A stretch of 64,000 bases of DNA, taken from Gonocerus acuteangulatus. Taxonomy: Eukaryota > Arthropoda > Insecta > Hemiptera > Coreidae. Of the stretch, positions 1-10,889 are shown piece by piece. The DNA is taken from positions 76,591,599 to 76,655,598 of the forward strand of contig OX328130.1 of the NCBI GenBank assembly GCA_946811695.1, in the 5' to 3' direction. The position numbers and the translations under genes were made by a program. How positions within the stretch are numbered: the first letter of the stretch is position 1; every line of letters starts with the position of its first letter. The notes beneath the pieces were generated by a model. The model was not told the origin of the DNA. It saw nothing but the letters and a program-made list of their open reading frames with translations, and ran no database searches.

Positions 1-3000
1 TTATAATAAAAAATAACCCAGTGAGTTATTTTGTCTAAGGAAAACCAAGAGACCAAATTATAATAAAAAATAACCCAGTGAGTTATTTTGTCTAAGGAAA
101 ACCAAGAGACCAAATTATAATAAAAAATAACCCAGTGAGTTATTTTGTCTAAGGAAAACCAAGAGACCAAATTATAATAAAAAATAACCCAGTGAGTTAT
201 TTTGTCTAAGGAAAACCAAGAGACCAAATTATAATAAAAAATAACCCAGTGAGTTATTTTGTCTAAGGAAAACCAAGAGACCAAATTATAATAAAAAATA
301 ACCCAGTGAGTTATTTTGTCTAAGGAAAACCAAGAGACCAAATTATAATAAAAAATAACCCAGTGAGTTATTTTGTCTAAGGAAAACCAAGAGACCAAAT
401 TATAATAAAAAATAACCCAGTGAGTTATTTTGTCTAAGGAAAACCAAGAGACCAAATTATAATAAAAAATAACCCAGTGAGTTATTTTGTCTAAGGAAAA
501 CCAAGAGACCAAATTATAATAAAAAATAACCCAGTGAGTTATTTTGTCTAAGGAAAACCAAGAGACCAAATTATAATAAAAAATAACCCAGTGAGTTATT
601 TTGTCTAAGGAAAACCAAGAGACCAAATTATAATAAAAAATAACCCAGTGAGTTATTTTGTCTAAGGAAAACCAAGAGACCAAATTATAATAAAAAATAA
701 CCCAGTGAGTTATTTTGTCTAAGGAAAACCAAGAGACCAAATTATAATAAAAAATAACCCAGTGAGTTATTTTGTCTAAGGAAAACCAAGAGACCAAATT
801 ATAATAAAAAATAACCCAGTGAGTTATTTTGTCTAAGGAAAACCAAGAGACCAAATTATAATAAAAAATAACCCAGTGAGTTATTTTGTCTAAGGAAAAC
901 CAAGAGACCAAATTATAATAAAAAATAACCCAGTGAGTTATTTTGTCTAAGGAAAACCAAGAGACCAAATTATAATAAAAAATAACCCAGTGAGTTATTT
1001 TGTCTAAGGAAAACCAAGAGACCAAATTATAATAAAAAATAACCCAGTGAGTTATTTTGTCTAAGGAAAACCAAGAGACCAAATTATAATAAAAAATAAC
1101 CCAGTGAGTTATTTTGTCTAAGGAAAACCAAGAGACCAAATTATAATAAAAAATAACCCAGTGAGTTATTTTGTCTAAGGAAAACCAAGAGACCAAATTA
1201 TAATAAAAAATAACCCAGTGAATTATTTTGTCTAAGGAAAACCAAGAGACCAAATTATAATAAAAAATAACCCAGTGAGTTATTTTGTCTAAGGAAAACC
1301 AAGAGACCAAATTATAATAAAAAATAACCCAGTGAGTTATTTTGTCTAAGGAAAACCAAGAGACCAAATTATAATAAAAAATAACCCAGTGAGTTATTTT
1401 GTCTAAGGAAAACCAAGAGACCAAATTATAATAAAAAATAACCCAGTGAGTTATTTTGTCTAAGGAAAACCAAGAGACCAAATTATAATAAAAAATAACC
1501 CAGTGAGTTATTTTGTCTAAGGAAAACCAAGAGACCAAATTATAATAAAAAATAACCCAGTGAGTTATTTTGTCTAAGGAAAACCAAGAGACCAAATTAT
1601 AATAAAAAATAACCCAGTGAGTTATTTTGTCTAAGGAAAACCAAGAGACCAAATTATAATAAAAAATAACCCAGTGAGTTATTTTGTCTAAGGAAAACCA
1701 AGAGACCAAATTATAATAAAAAATAACCCAGTGAGTTATTTTGTCTAAGGAAAACCAAGAGACCAAATTATAATAAAAAATAACCCAGTGAGTTATTTTG
1801 TCTAAGGAAAACCAAGAGACCAAATTATAATAAAAAATAACCCAGTGAGTTATTTTGTCTAAGGAAAACCAAGAGACCAAATTATAATAAAAAATAACCC
1901 AGTGAGTTATTTTGTCTAAGGAAAACCAAGAGACCAAATTATAATAAAAAATAACCCAGTGAGTTATTATGTCTAAGGAAAACCAAGAGACCAAATTATA
2001 ATAAAAAATAACCCAGTGAGTTATTTTGTCTAAGGAAAACCAAGAGACCAAATTATAATAAAAAATAACCCAGTGAGTTATTTTGTCTAAGGAAAACCAA
2101 GAGACCAAATTATAATAAAAAATAACCCAGTGAGTTATTTTGTCTAAGGAAAACCAAGAGACCAAATTATAATAAAAAATAACCCAGTGAGTTATTTTGT
2201 CTAAGGAAAACCAAGAGACCAAATTATAATAAAAAATAACCCAGTGAGTTATTTTGTCTAAGGAAAACCAAGAGACCAAATTATAATAAAAAATAACCCA
2301 GTGAATTATTTTGTCTAAGGAAAACCAAGAGACCAAATTATAATAAAAAATAACCCAGTGAGTTATTTTGTCTAAGGAAAACCAAGAGACCAAATTATAA
2401 TAAAAAATAACCCAGTGAGTTATTTTGTCTAAGGAAAACCAAGAGACCAAATTATAATAAAAAATAACCCAGTGAGTTATTTTGTCTAAGGAAAACCAAG
2501 AGACCAAATTATAATAAAAAATAACCCAGTGAGTTATTTTGTCTAAGGAAAACCAAGAGACCAAATTATAATAAAAAATAACCCAGTGAGTTATTTTGTC
2601 TAAGGAAAACCAAGAGACCAAATTATAATAAAAAATAACCCAGTGAGTTATTTTGTCTAAGGAAAACCAAGAGACCAAATTATAATAAAAAATAACCCAG
2701 TGAGTTATTTTGTCTAAGGAAAACCAAGAGACCAAATTATAATAAAAAATAACCCAGTGAGTTATTTTGTCTAAGGAAAACCAAGAGACCAAATTATAAT
2801 AAAAAATAACCCAGTGAGTTATTTTGTCTAAGGAAAACCAAGAGACCAAATTATAATAAAAAATAACCCAGTGAGTTATTTTGTCTAAGGAAAACCAAGA
2901 GACCAAATTATAATAAAAAATAACCCAGTGAGTTATTTTGTCTAAGGAAAACCAAGAGACCAAATTATAATAAAAAATAACCCAGTGAGTTATTTTGTCT

Positions 3001-3323
3001 AAGGAAAACCAAGAGACCAAATTATAATAAAAAATAACCCAGTGAGTTATTTTGTCTAAGGAAAACCAAGAGACCAAATTATAATAAAAAATAACCCAGT
3101 GAGTTATTTTGTCTAAGGAAAACCAAGAGACCAAATTATAATAAAAAATAACCCAGTGAGTTATTTTGTCTAAGGAAAACCAAGAGACCAAATTATAATA
3201 AAAAATAACCCAGTGAGTTATTTTGTCTAAGGAAAACCAAGAGACCAAATTATAATAAAAAATAACCCAGTGAGTTATTTTGTCTAAGGAAAACCAAGAG
3301 ACCAAATTATAATAAAAAATAAC
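1..3323. repeat. 57-bp satellite array, about 58 copies
   Basis: A 57-bp monomer repeats head to tail from the window edge to 3323, where the sequence switches to unique DNA after AAAAATAAC. It probably continues beyond the left edge. I noticed only three substitutions in 3.3 kb: G to A at 1222, T to A at 1969 and G to A at 2305. Each monomer holds a dyad, AAAATAAC and GTTATTTT around a 7-nt spacer (CCAGTGA), so each unit could form an 8-bp hairpin. Such uniformity points to recent amplification or homogenisation. No long open frame exists. Confidence 0.98.
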
Positions 3324-5288
3324 GTCATTTTTATAAGGAATTACATTGTTGACTTCTGATAATAAATTTCGCCATATTGTCCGATGTGATTGGGAAATAT
3401 CACGCTTAGAGCAATTGATATTTTTCCTTTAATAGCAATATCAGAGATAACAGTTATCATGTTATGGTTTTGAGAAATTAACGCCATTTTTATGAAAGGG
3501 AAAATTGAAAACATTGTGAATTTTTTAGTAAAGGCTTATTTTAATTATTTATTGTATCACATATTTGTTTATTTGTTATTTAATGTTTATCATGATAATG
3601 GCAACTTTTTTAAATCTTGAAAATAGGTTTCTGAGCCGCTAAATCGGAAGTAAGTGGCAGCTTTAGTTGTTCAATCAATCAAAATTCAATTTTTTGTTTT
3701 AACTAATCGAACCAATGAGAGATAACCATTATGTTAGGGAACAAAATTTGTTATAATATTTATTGAAAGTGCTTACTTGCTGTGTAATTTGCTGGGATCA
3801 CACAGCTCTTGTGGGAGGAAAGTTTTATTACTTAGATTTTGTATAACTAATTTCTGCTATCCCTCTGCCTTAATTTGTGCTTAATTGTCAAAATCACTTC
3901 AGCATTTAATAAAATAAATTAAGAAATAACTATAACGGGGCTTCCGAGTCCCGCCTAAAGGGAGTGTAACATTTTCTGCAAGTTTATAATGGGCCGTAGA
4001 AGCGCATGCGCCGTAAAAAATTAACTATAACAATATATACATTTTAAAAATATATAATAAGATATACACTATTTCAAGAACCATTAATATTTTGTATCGG
4101 ATAGACTTTGAATCTTTAATTATTTCTCGGCTTAATGTTTTGTCTAAATTTATGATAACTATCTATTGGTTAAAAGGGTTAGAAATCAATTAAGATTATT
4201 AATTAGTGGGATATTTTTTTTTTGAAAGTTTAATCAGCTGACACGAATGACAATTCATCAAACTCGTCTATTCTTGGAGTCCATCAGGATCTCGAGAGAA
4301 TGTTGTACAGCCGATGCGGTAGCTTTTCGAACCGGTTGTCACAGAAATTACACCTTATTTTCCTGAGAGCCAATCTACTCAATTAATTGTCGTGTTAGGA
4401 CATCCGGGTTTGGCTTTTTATTTCTTATTTTGCTTTTTATTTTTATTATTATTACCATTTAATGATATTGCTTCCTAGTTTGTCAGGTTTTTAATCTTTC
4501 TGCTCCTGCATCTTTTGATGTAGTTCCTTTCTGCAAATATGTGTATTTTTATCTGATTTAACTGATCCAATAGTTAAATATCTACAACCGCCAAAACAAG
4601 ACAGATCCTAGAATGAAAATTAAGTCTAATTTTTATATTAACAACATTATTAATGAGTTTAAAATATTTAACAGCCAAGCTGATAAGAACTCAAGGAATA
4701 TTTGAGATTTGGCTAACAAAAACAGACCGTCTTTCAGAAAAATACATATTTTGGACTTTTGGTCCAAATCTCATCATTTTATCATGCTCTCTGGTAGATA
4801 AAAAAATAAATACACATAAACATTCTTGCACATCTAGTCCTCCTTTACAGAAGCAGACTCAAATATATGAAATAAAATGTAATAATTGAGGTATAATATC
4901 ATCCATGTAATAATAGAGACACTGAGCAAACAATTCAAAAAATGAAATTTCCTCCTCTAACAAAATAATAAAAAAATAATGGAAAATCATACAGATAATT
5001 AGATTGAAAATGGCTTACAGCCCAAACGTTTCTACAACAGCCATAATTAGTTATAAAATGTAAAATATATGAGGACTGAATAAAGCTGTTACAAACTACC
5101 TACAAAATCTTAGTTTTCAACTTAGCATCTACACATATATAAAAATAAATATACAAAACGAATGAAGAGGATAATGAAAATATTAAACAAAATATCTGAA
5201 CAGGATAATAGGTTATAACAATTTTTATGTGCATATTAAAGAAAAAAAAAACATTTTTTAATTAATAAAATACTTATTTTCATCAATA
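3324..5288. other. AT-rich non-coding stretch
   Basis: No convincing gene is visible. Two diverged copies of a short segment starting AACG(T/C)CATTTTTAT lie at about 3322 and 3480. A GC-richer patch at 3936-4015 ends in GCGCATGCGCCGTAAAAAA, which resembles the SINE tail seen at 63771. The 78-codon frame at 4653 has low-complexity composition and no recognisable motif. Confidence 0.6.
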
Positions 5289-5752
5289 GTACCAAAAGTG
5301 CTTTTTTTCGGTGCGCGGTCGAGTTTAAGGCGCGAGGCGTAGCCGAGCGCGGAAATTAGACCAAGCACCGAAAACACACTTTTGGTAGGTGTTATGAACA
5401 ATACTTTTCATTATACTGCTCATACTTGAGTACATTAAAACCCTTTTATATTTCATTAATAACTTAAAGATACAGTAAAAGAAATTAAATTGACACCTTT
5501 TTTTTATTTGAAAAAAAAAACATCTGTTTATAAACCTATAATAGAAGAAAAGTACTTATACATTTACATTAATATTTATAGTACAATGAATCACAGTATC
5601 TAAAAGTAACCTCCTTCAAACACATGTTTATTAGTAGCAGGTAAGGTTAGCGCACCAAAAAGATTGTTCGGGCCTAGGCCCGAAAAGTACTATTTTACGG
5701 ACTCAAACCGAGTATTGAAAACACATGTTTTTTGATGCAGTATAATGAAAAA
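5289..5752. repeat. Foldback cluster with GC-rich palindromes
   Basis: Segment 5290-5388 starts ACCAAAAGTG and ends CACTTTTGGT, with GGTGC and GCACC just inside, so its ends are inverted repeats. Its core is unusually CpG-rich for this AT-rich region. An 18-bp perfect palindrome, TTCGGGCCTAGGCCCGAA, sits at 5667-5684. The motif TTTTCATTATACTGC at about 5407 recurs inverted at about 5738 (GCAGTATAATGAAAA), so the cluster may be one foldback element about 350-460 bp long. The family is not recognised. Confidence 0.55.
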
Positions 5753-6751
5753 TTGTTTTTCACTGATCAGTAAGAATCCGATATTTTTTTACTATTAACT
5801 AAGCCCTGCAAAAGACTACTGTTTATTTCCTCAAAAATGTTGTGTTACTTAATATGCGCATAAAAAATGTTTACGGGTAGGTGACTGACGAAGCGCATAA
5901 AATGGTGTAGAACATGTAGAGTTTATTTTAACATATGTTGATTTTTTTCTATTTAGTTTCATTAACTTTCTGTATGGCATATTTTGGATTTTTTACAAAT
6001 ATTCCATGACTGATTCAATTATTTGTATTTTTTGTTTATGTACAGTTTCATTGTTCATTTATTGCACGCTTCTGTAAGTTTTGTCAACCACCGACGTCAA
6101 CAGAATGCCGCTATGTTCAGAGAATCTCTCTCCTTCACGGCATATGTAAAGCTTTACGGATTTGGGCTTATCTTCTACGTTGTATTATGCACCGATGAAG
6201 GTTTAATATCACACTATACAAGGAACCAAGCAGGCCTAAAGTCATTCCGTGACATTTCAGGCCAACCATATTTCGTAACCCCCCCCCCCTTAAACATTCC
6301 GTGATGGGGTCCTTGGAACCGAGCAATTAACCTATCAAATGCTAATTCGGTATAAATTAATAAATCAGCAGATAAATTAGTAAAACTAATTTCGATAATT
6401 ACTTAGTGAATGTACATTAAGAAATGATAATGATAATATCCCAACGTTGCCCTGTCATTCAACAATAATCAGGGGTTCTGAATGAGGCTGACAAACTGCC
6501 TGTCAATGAATGACGTCTCTAAAAAGGCCTCTTTAACCGGAATCATTATTCAAATGGAGGATATTATAAAAATAATAATAACAGTAATAGATAATAATTA
6601 CTAGAAATGTAAACAAGGTAATGATATCATGTTAGGTCCGAGAACTGGGAGAAAATAGGCTAAAAATGTAGTGTGTGGCAATAGAAAACTTTCAAAGAAA
6701 TTCAGAAGTTGTCGGGATTAAACTATAATATCATCAAAACAAGTTCAACTA
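5753..6751. other. AT-rich non-coding stretch
   Basis: Nothing recognisable is visible. The 93-codon frame at 6023-6304 ends in a poly(C) run and shows no domain. A run of C occurs at about 6280-6289. Confidence 0.5.
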
Positions 6752-7013
6752 TATAAAGGGTCGGGCAAAATAGTAACAAACAACATTTTTAATGAAACTT
6801 AACTCTAGAAGCTATATGTTGAATATTATGTGGGACTATCAGTTGAAATGGTTAGAGACAACGAGATTAAGTATCATACATAGCTTGTAGTCATATTTTA
6901 GTAGCATTTCCATCATAGACTGATAGTCTCACATAATATCCAACATATAGCAGCTACAGTTAAGTTTTGTTAAAAATATTACTTGGCACTATTTTGCCCC
7001 GACCCCTTCAATT
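6752..7013. mobile_element. Palindromic MITE, copy 1
   Basis: This is a foldback of about 260 bp. The left end begins near AAGGGTCGGGCAAAATAGT and the right end is its complement, ending GCCCCGACCCCTTCAA. The arms run about 95 bp each and meet near GACTATCAGTTG and GACTGATAGTC, leaving a loop of about 70 bp that includes GCTTGTAGTCATATTTTAG. A second copy lies at 8661-8925. There is no coding capacity, so it would need a transposase supplied in trans. A clear target duplication could not be fixed and the superfamily is unassigned. Confidence 0.85.
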
Positions 7014-8660
7014 GTCAATTCGAATACTTCGTGGTTGTCAACCATTCTAAACATCCATGGTGGAGCAGGGATCTTTTTCCGCGAACCCTGGACGACGGGA
7101 AGACCCCCAAAAAAATATCCCTCTTTTTGAATTAGGAAGACGAACATCAACAAGATAATATTTTAAAGAACTGGAAATTTGAACACTTCCCTTTCTATAT
7201 ATTTCAACAACGTCTCAATAGATTAAACATATTTTACACCAATTACAGATGGTGATTATTATGCGAAAAAGCAATAAAATGAAAATTAAGAAACATTTTT
7301 TCAGAGAAACTGAATTTTGTGGAGCAGTTTTGTCTAATTTTCTTCCTCCGAAATTGTGGAACATCCAGCTGACTACAAAGTTAATAATAATAATGAAATC
7401 CTGAGAGAAAACTCAGAATTTGTACAGAATCTGCTAATTATTTGGATTATTTGATTATTATCAGTTATAATTATATTCCATTAAGTATCCAAATCTAAAT
7501 TGTAAGTTTTTGGAAATAAAGTTTATTATATTGTATTTATTTATGATTGTGACTGGAGAAAAAATTGGAGTGCATGATATTTCGTTTTTTATTTTTAAAC
7601 TAAGAAGTTATATTCTGTTTTGACAAGAAAAAACATAATCCCAGTTAGCTTCGAGGCAAATGTTCAATCGACTTGGCCCTGGTTGACTATGCTAACACAA
7701 AAAGAAATAAAAAAAAAACTAGTGGGGACCATAATGACAATTTAAACCTTTCTGAGAAAAGTATGGTATTGATGTCAATATTTCTCTTTTTTTCAGGTTT
7801 TGTTGTAGTTGGGGAATACATTGTTTTCCTGGATCCCGAATTTCTAATATTATTAATTCACTATCCATTATTTAAAAAAAATCAAGTGATCCCGAGATCA
7901 CAGTTCTAAATAATCACAATTCGAATATACCACACGGTCATAAATATTTATATTCCATACCGTCCCTAGGCCCACCCAGTCCTTAATGTATATCAGCAGA
8001 GCGAAAAACTCTGGCGGCCGGAGCATAGAAACGTTGATAAATGTTGCGGTACTCTTTAATTACAAAGAGCAACACCCTTACATATTTTTGAATACATAAT
8101 TTTACTCGGGCATGAACTGAAATCAAGTTGTCCATTTTTTTTAAAGCAGAAAACGTCAAGAGCAATTAATTATACATAATTGTATACAACTTGTTACATT
8201 TTTAATTAAGATAATTGTACAATAAAAAAAATGAGAAAATGTCGTATTTTTATCTTAAACCATGCAATTTATAGAAATCACTTTTCTCAAGATTCATATA
8301 TTTTTTTTCTTTTTTTCCAGATCTTCTTAATTGTATAAATTAACCTAATAGGAGGAGGTATGAAGTAGTAATTGCACTGTTCAGCATAGGACAAGTCATT
8401 AGCACCTCGAGAAGATGGAACGGCTCAAGAAACATCACCCACTCCTTTTTAATTCATCGTTTTATCAGATCCTGTGTTTCTAGTAATTAAAATGTGTTAT
8501 TTAAAATAGACCAGTCCACGCCTCTTCCCGGGCAGCTTATGAAACAGTTACAACTCTTACGACATATTGTAACTGCCTACACGTATATTAACATTACTAG
8601 CTGTGAGTACTTATATAATAAAATATCTATATAAATCACAAAGCAAAAAATCCATTTTAT
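7014..8660. other. AT-rich non-coding stretch
   Basis: No supported gene. The 78-codon frame at 7673-7909 encodes a hydrophobic stretch without a recognisable family and is probably chance. The words GTCATTAGCACC near 8390 match a motif common to the SINE tails in this window, so a SINE relic may lie there. Confidence 0.45.
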
Positions 8661-8925
8661 AATTGAAGGGGTCGGGGGGAAATAGTGCCAAACAAGATTT
8701 TTAACAAAACTTAACTGTAGCAGCTATATGTTGGATATTATGTGTGACTATCAGTTGAAATGGTTAGGAGCAACAAGATTAAGTAGCATACAGAGCTTGT
8801 AGTCATATTTTAGTAGCATTTGCATCAAAGACTGATAGTCCCACATAATATCCAACATATAGCAGCTACAGTTAAGTTTTGTTGAAAATGTTGCTTGGCA
8901 CTACTTTACCCCGACCCCTTCAATT
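8661..8925. mobile_element. Palindromic MITE, copy 2
   Basis: This is the second copy of the 6752-7013 element, with the same arms and loop. Its terminal repeats are better preserved: TTGAAGGGGTCGGGG at the left and CCCCGACCCCTTCAA at the right. The two copies differ by scattered substitutions, so they are old or came from different sources. It is non-coding. Confidence 0.88.
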
Positions 8926-9487
8926 TAGAATCTACATTTTCGAATGCCAATTGCTAGTGGAAAGTATGTTTAAAAAATATATAACGTATTAATTATTTTA
9001 ATTTTTTTTGTATATCGGGTCACCATTTGAAATGGTCCAGAAAAAAGTAATCTGATTGCTTGACCATTTTAGAAAAAACTGCCCTTGATAACAACTGTTT
9101 TCAAGTTGTCAAAAGACCGCTTTTGAGGGTAATGTTTTACCATAAGCGGATGTGTATGAAAGTTGATTTTTAGCATATCAATAAATCCAACTAAGTAGCT
9201 TGTATTAAAAGTATTTTTAACCCAGATATCATTTACCTTATTTTTTTAATAAATTGGTAAACTTTCAATTTTTGCAATTTTTGATAACTTTATTTTTTAA
9301 TATCTCTGTAGCTTAATAACTGCAGATTTCATGTTGTGAGAAGTTACAAAATCATTATTAGTTTATGAGTTACCAGTCCTAAGAAAATGAGTTTATAAAC
9401 TCAAAAAGCAAATTTATAAAAATATAGCTTAATTAATTTATTTTAGGTCGTTTATTTAATTTACTTCAATTTATACATTGCTCAAAT

Positions 9488-9499
9488 AAAATATGGGGA
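9488..9499 (+). repeat. Target duplication of PLE (left)
   Basis: AAAATATGGGGA at 9488-9499 recurs at 10168-10179, flanking the PLE fragment. This defines the insertion as 9500-10167. Confidence 0.8.
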
Positions 9500-9550
9500 T
9501 TACAAATATTATAGTCTTCTGGTATTGACCGTGTCACAAACTTCTTTGCC

Positions 9551-9584
9551 GACGTTTCGCTAGTCATACTGCCAGCTTCCTCAG
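9551..9584 (-). ncRNA. Hammerhead ribozyme core, PLE type
   Basis: Minus strand: CTGAGGA fits box CUGANGA, followed by stem II (GCTGG pairing with CTAGC, one G-U) and GAAACGTC. ACGT is self-complementary, as in minimal stem III hammerheads thought to act as dimers. It lies 62 bp downstream of the GIY-YIG stop codon. Confidence 0.75.
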
Positions 9585-9645
9585 GGCTTAGTCTGAGAAT
9601 GAGGATGTTCTTCTAGTTGTCCTGTATAAATACTCGTCTTTGTAT

Positions 9646-10167
9646 TCATCCGCGGGCGTAATCTGTTCTTCCATGTGATTGGTTGGTCCCTGTCTTGCTT
9701 GAACCCGGTTGGTGGGTTCCATCTGGACCGTTGATTGGTTGAATTTCGTTTCTTCTTTTTTCCTTAGGTTTAATCACCGGATGCCATAATTTGCTGAGCT
9801 TATACCCATCTACTTTGTTAAAATTTTCCGGGCATCGCACTATCTCTATGGCTTCCCTAATGATCCGTTCTTGGTAGTTTTCTATTTTCGCCAGAATACT
9901 TACTTTGTCGAACTGGATTTGTGTTGTAAAAAAGTGTTCTGCTACCGCCGATTTTTCAGTATTGCCATTCTTAACGGTCTTCACATGTTCTGAGATTCTT
10001 GTGCACACCAATCTTCCTGTTTGCCCAATGTATTCTTTTCCGCAGGAGCATGGGATACTATAGACACCTGGTGATCTTAGCTTCAAAATTTCCTTGGAGT
10101 TGTTTATTATTTGACTTATCTTGCATTCAGTGGTGAAAACTGTTTTGATGTTATATATATACGAGTG
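9646..10167 (-). pseudogene. PLE protein C-terminus with GIY-YIG endonuclease
   Basis: The open frame runs from the insertion edge at 10167 to a stop at 9646, about 173 codons with no internal stop. The first 27 residues include IKTVF and match the linker that precedes the nuclease in PLEs. The GIY-YIG module then follows: GVYSIPCSC, KEYIGQTGR, and the conserved Arg/Glu-containing TRISEH. Cysteines in IPCSC are typical of PLE nucleases. A basic, polar tail follows (KPKEKRRNE). The intact protein would nick target DNA to prime reverse transcription. The N-terminal RT is absent because of 5' truncation, so this is a partial, probably inactive gene. A domesticated nuclease is possible but no promoter or host start is visible. 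Confidence 0.85.
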
Positions 10168-10179
10168 AAAATATGGGGA
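10168..10179 (+). repeat. Target duplication of PLE (right)
   Basis: AAAATATGGGGA, identical to 9488-9499. Confidence 0.8.
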
Positions 10180-10580
10180 GATTTTTTAAGGGTTGTATTT
10201 TGGGATTTTAAGAATTGCATCAGTTCAAAAATCACCTGGGAAGGCCTTGGGTCCTTCCCGTTCGTATTTTCGTATAAAAACTCAAAGATTGTATGCCTTA
10301 GAAAACATATTAAATATTAAAATATAAGCAAAAACGCGAAGTTTTTAGAAAAGTCATATATTTAAAGGGCTTAACTTCGCTCCAAATGGACCAATCGAGT
10401 TCGTTGAGGTCTCAAAAAATTAGTATTTTTAAACACTAAAAGGCAGCGTCAAGTAAATAGTCATTTATTTTAGTTAATGCCTTGAATAAAAATATCACAT
10501 TGTAAAATATCCTAAAGTATGAGTTTTGGGTGGTGAGGCTTAAACAAAAAGTGCAGGGGGTTTTATGACCCCGGATACGA
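10180..10580. other. Unassigned AT-rich spacer
   Basis: No gene or recognisable element is seen between the PLE target duplication and the 52-bp repeats. Confidence 0.5.
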
Positions 10581-10788
10581 ATTTAGTGACCCCAAAAACA
10601 TATAGTAAACATGTTCTGCTTGGGTCCGGAGAATTTAGTGACCCCAAAAACATATAGTAAACATGTTCTGCTTGGGTCCGGAGAATTTAGTGACCCCAAA
10701 AACATATAGTAAACATGTTCTGCTTGGGTCCGGAGAATTTAGTGACCCCAAAAACATATAGTAAACATGTTCTGCTTGGGTCCGGAGA
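10581..10788. repeat. 52-bp tandem repeat, 4 copies
   Basis: Units start at 10581, 10633, 10685 and 10737, each beginning ATTTAGTGACCCC and ending GGGTCCGGAGA. The copies appear identical, so amplification is recent. The short open frame across them is an artefact of the repeat. Confidence 0.95.
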
Positions 10789-10889
10789 ATTTTTTTGTTA
10801 TGTGGCTGTGTTATTATTTATTTATTTTTTTATTCTTTATTATTATTCAATTAGTTCATCTTTATTTGTTATTCTATTAATTTTTCGCA

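Larger units (their letters stand above)
9500..10167 (-). mobile_element. 5'-truncated Penelope-like element
   Basis: The insertion lies between 12-bp direct repeats. Read on the minus strand it carries the C-terminal endonuclease part of the PLE protein, then a 3' UTR with a hammerhead ribozyme core at 9551-9584. The reverse transcriptase is missing, so the copy is 5' truncated and cannot move by itself. PLEs are retroelements whose protein joins an RT to a GIY-YIG nuclease, and many carry hammerheads. Confidence 0.88.

Noticed and set aside
1..3323. CRISPR array
   Set aside because: The 57-bp units are contiguous with no variable spacers. The same applies to the 44-, 53- and 119-bp arrays, and the context is eukaryotic.
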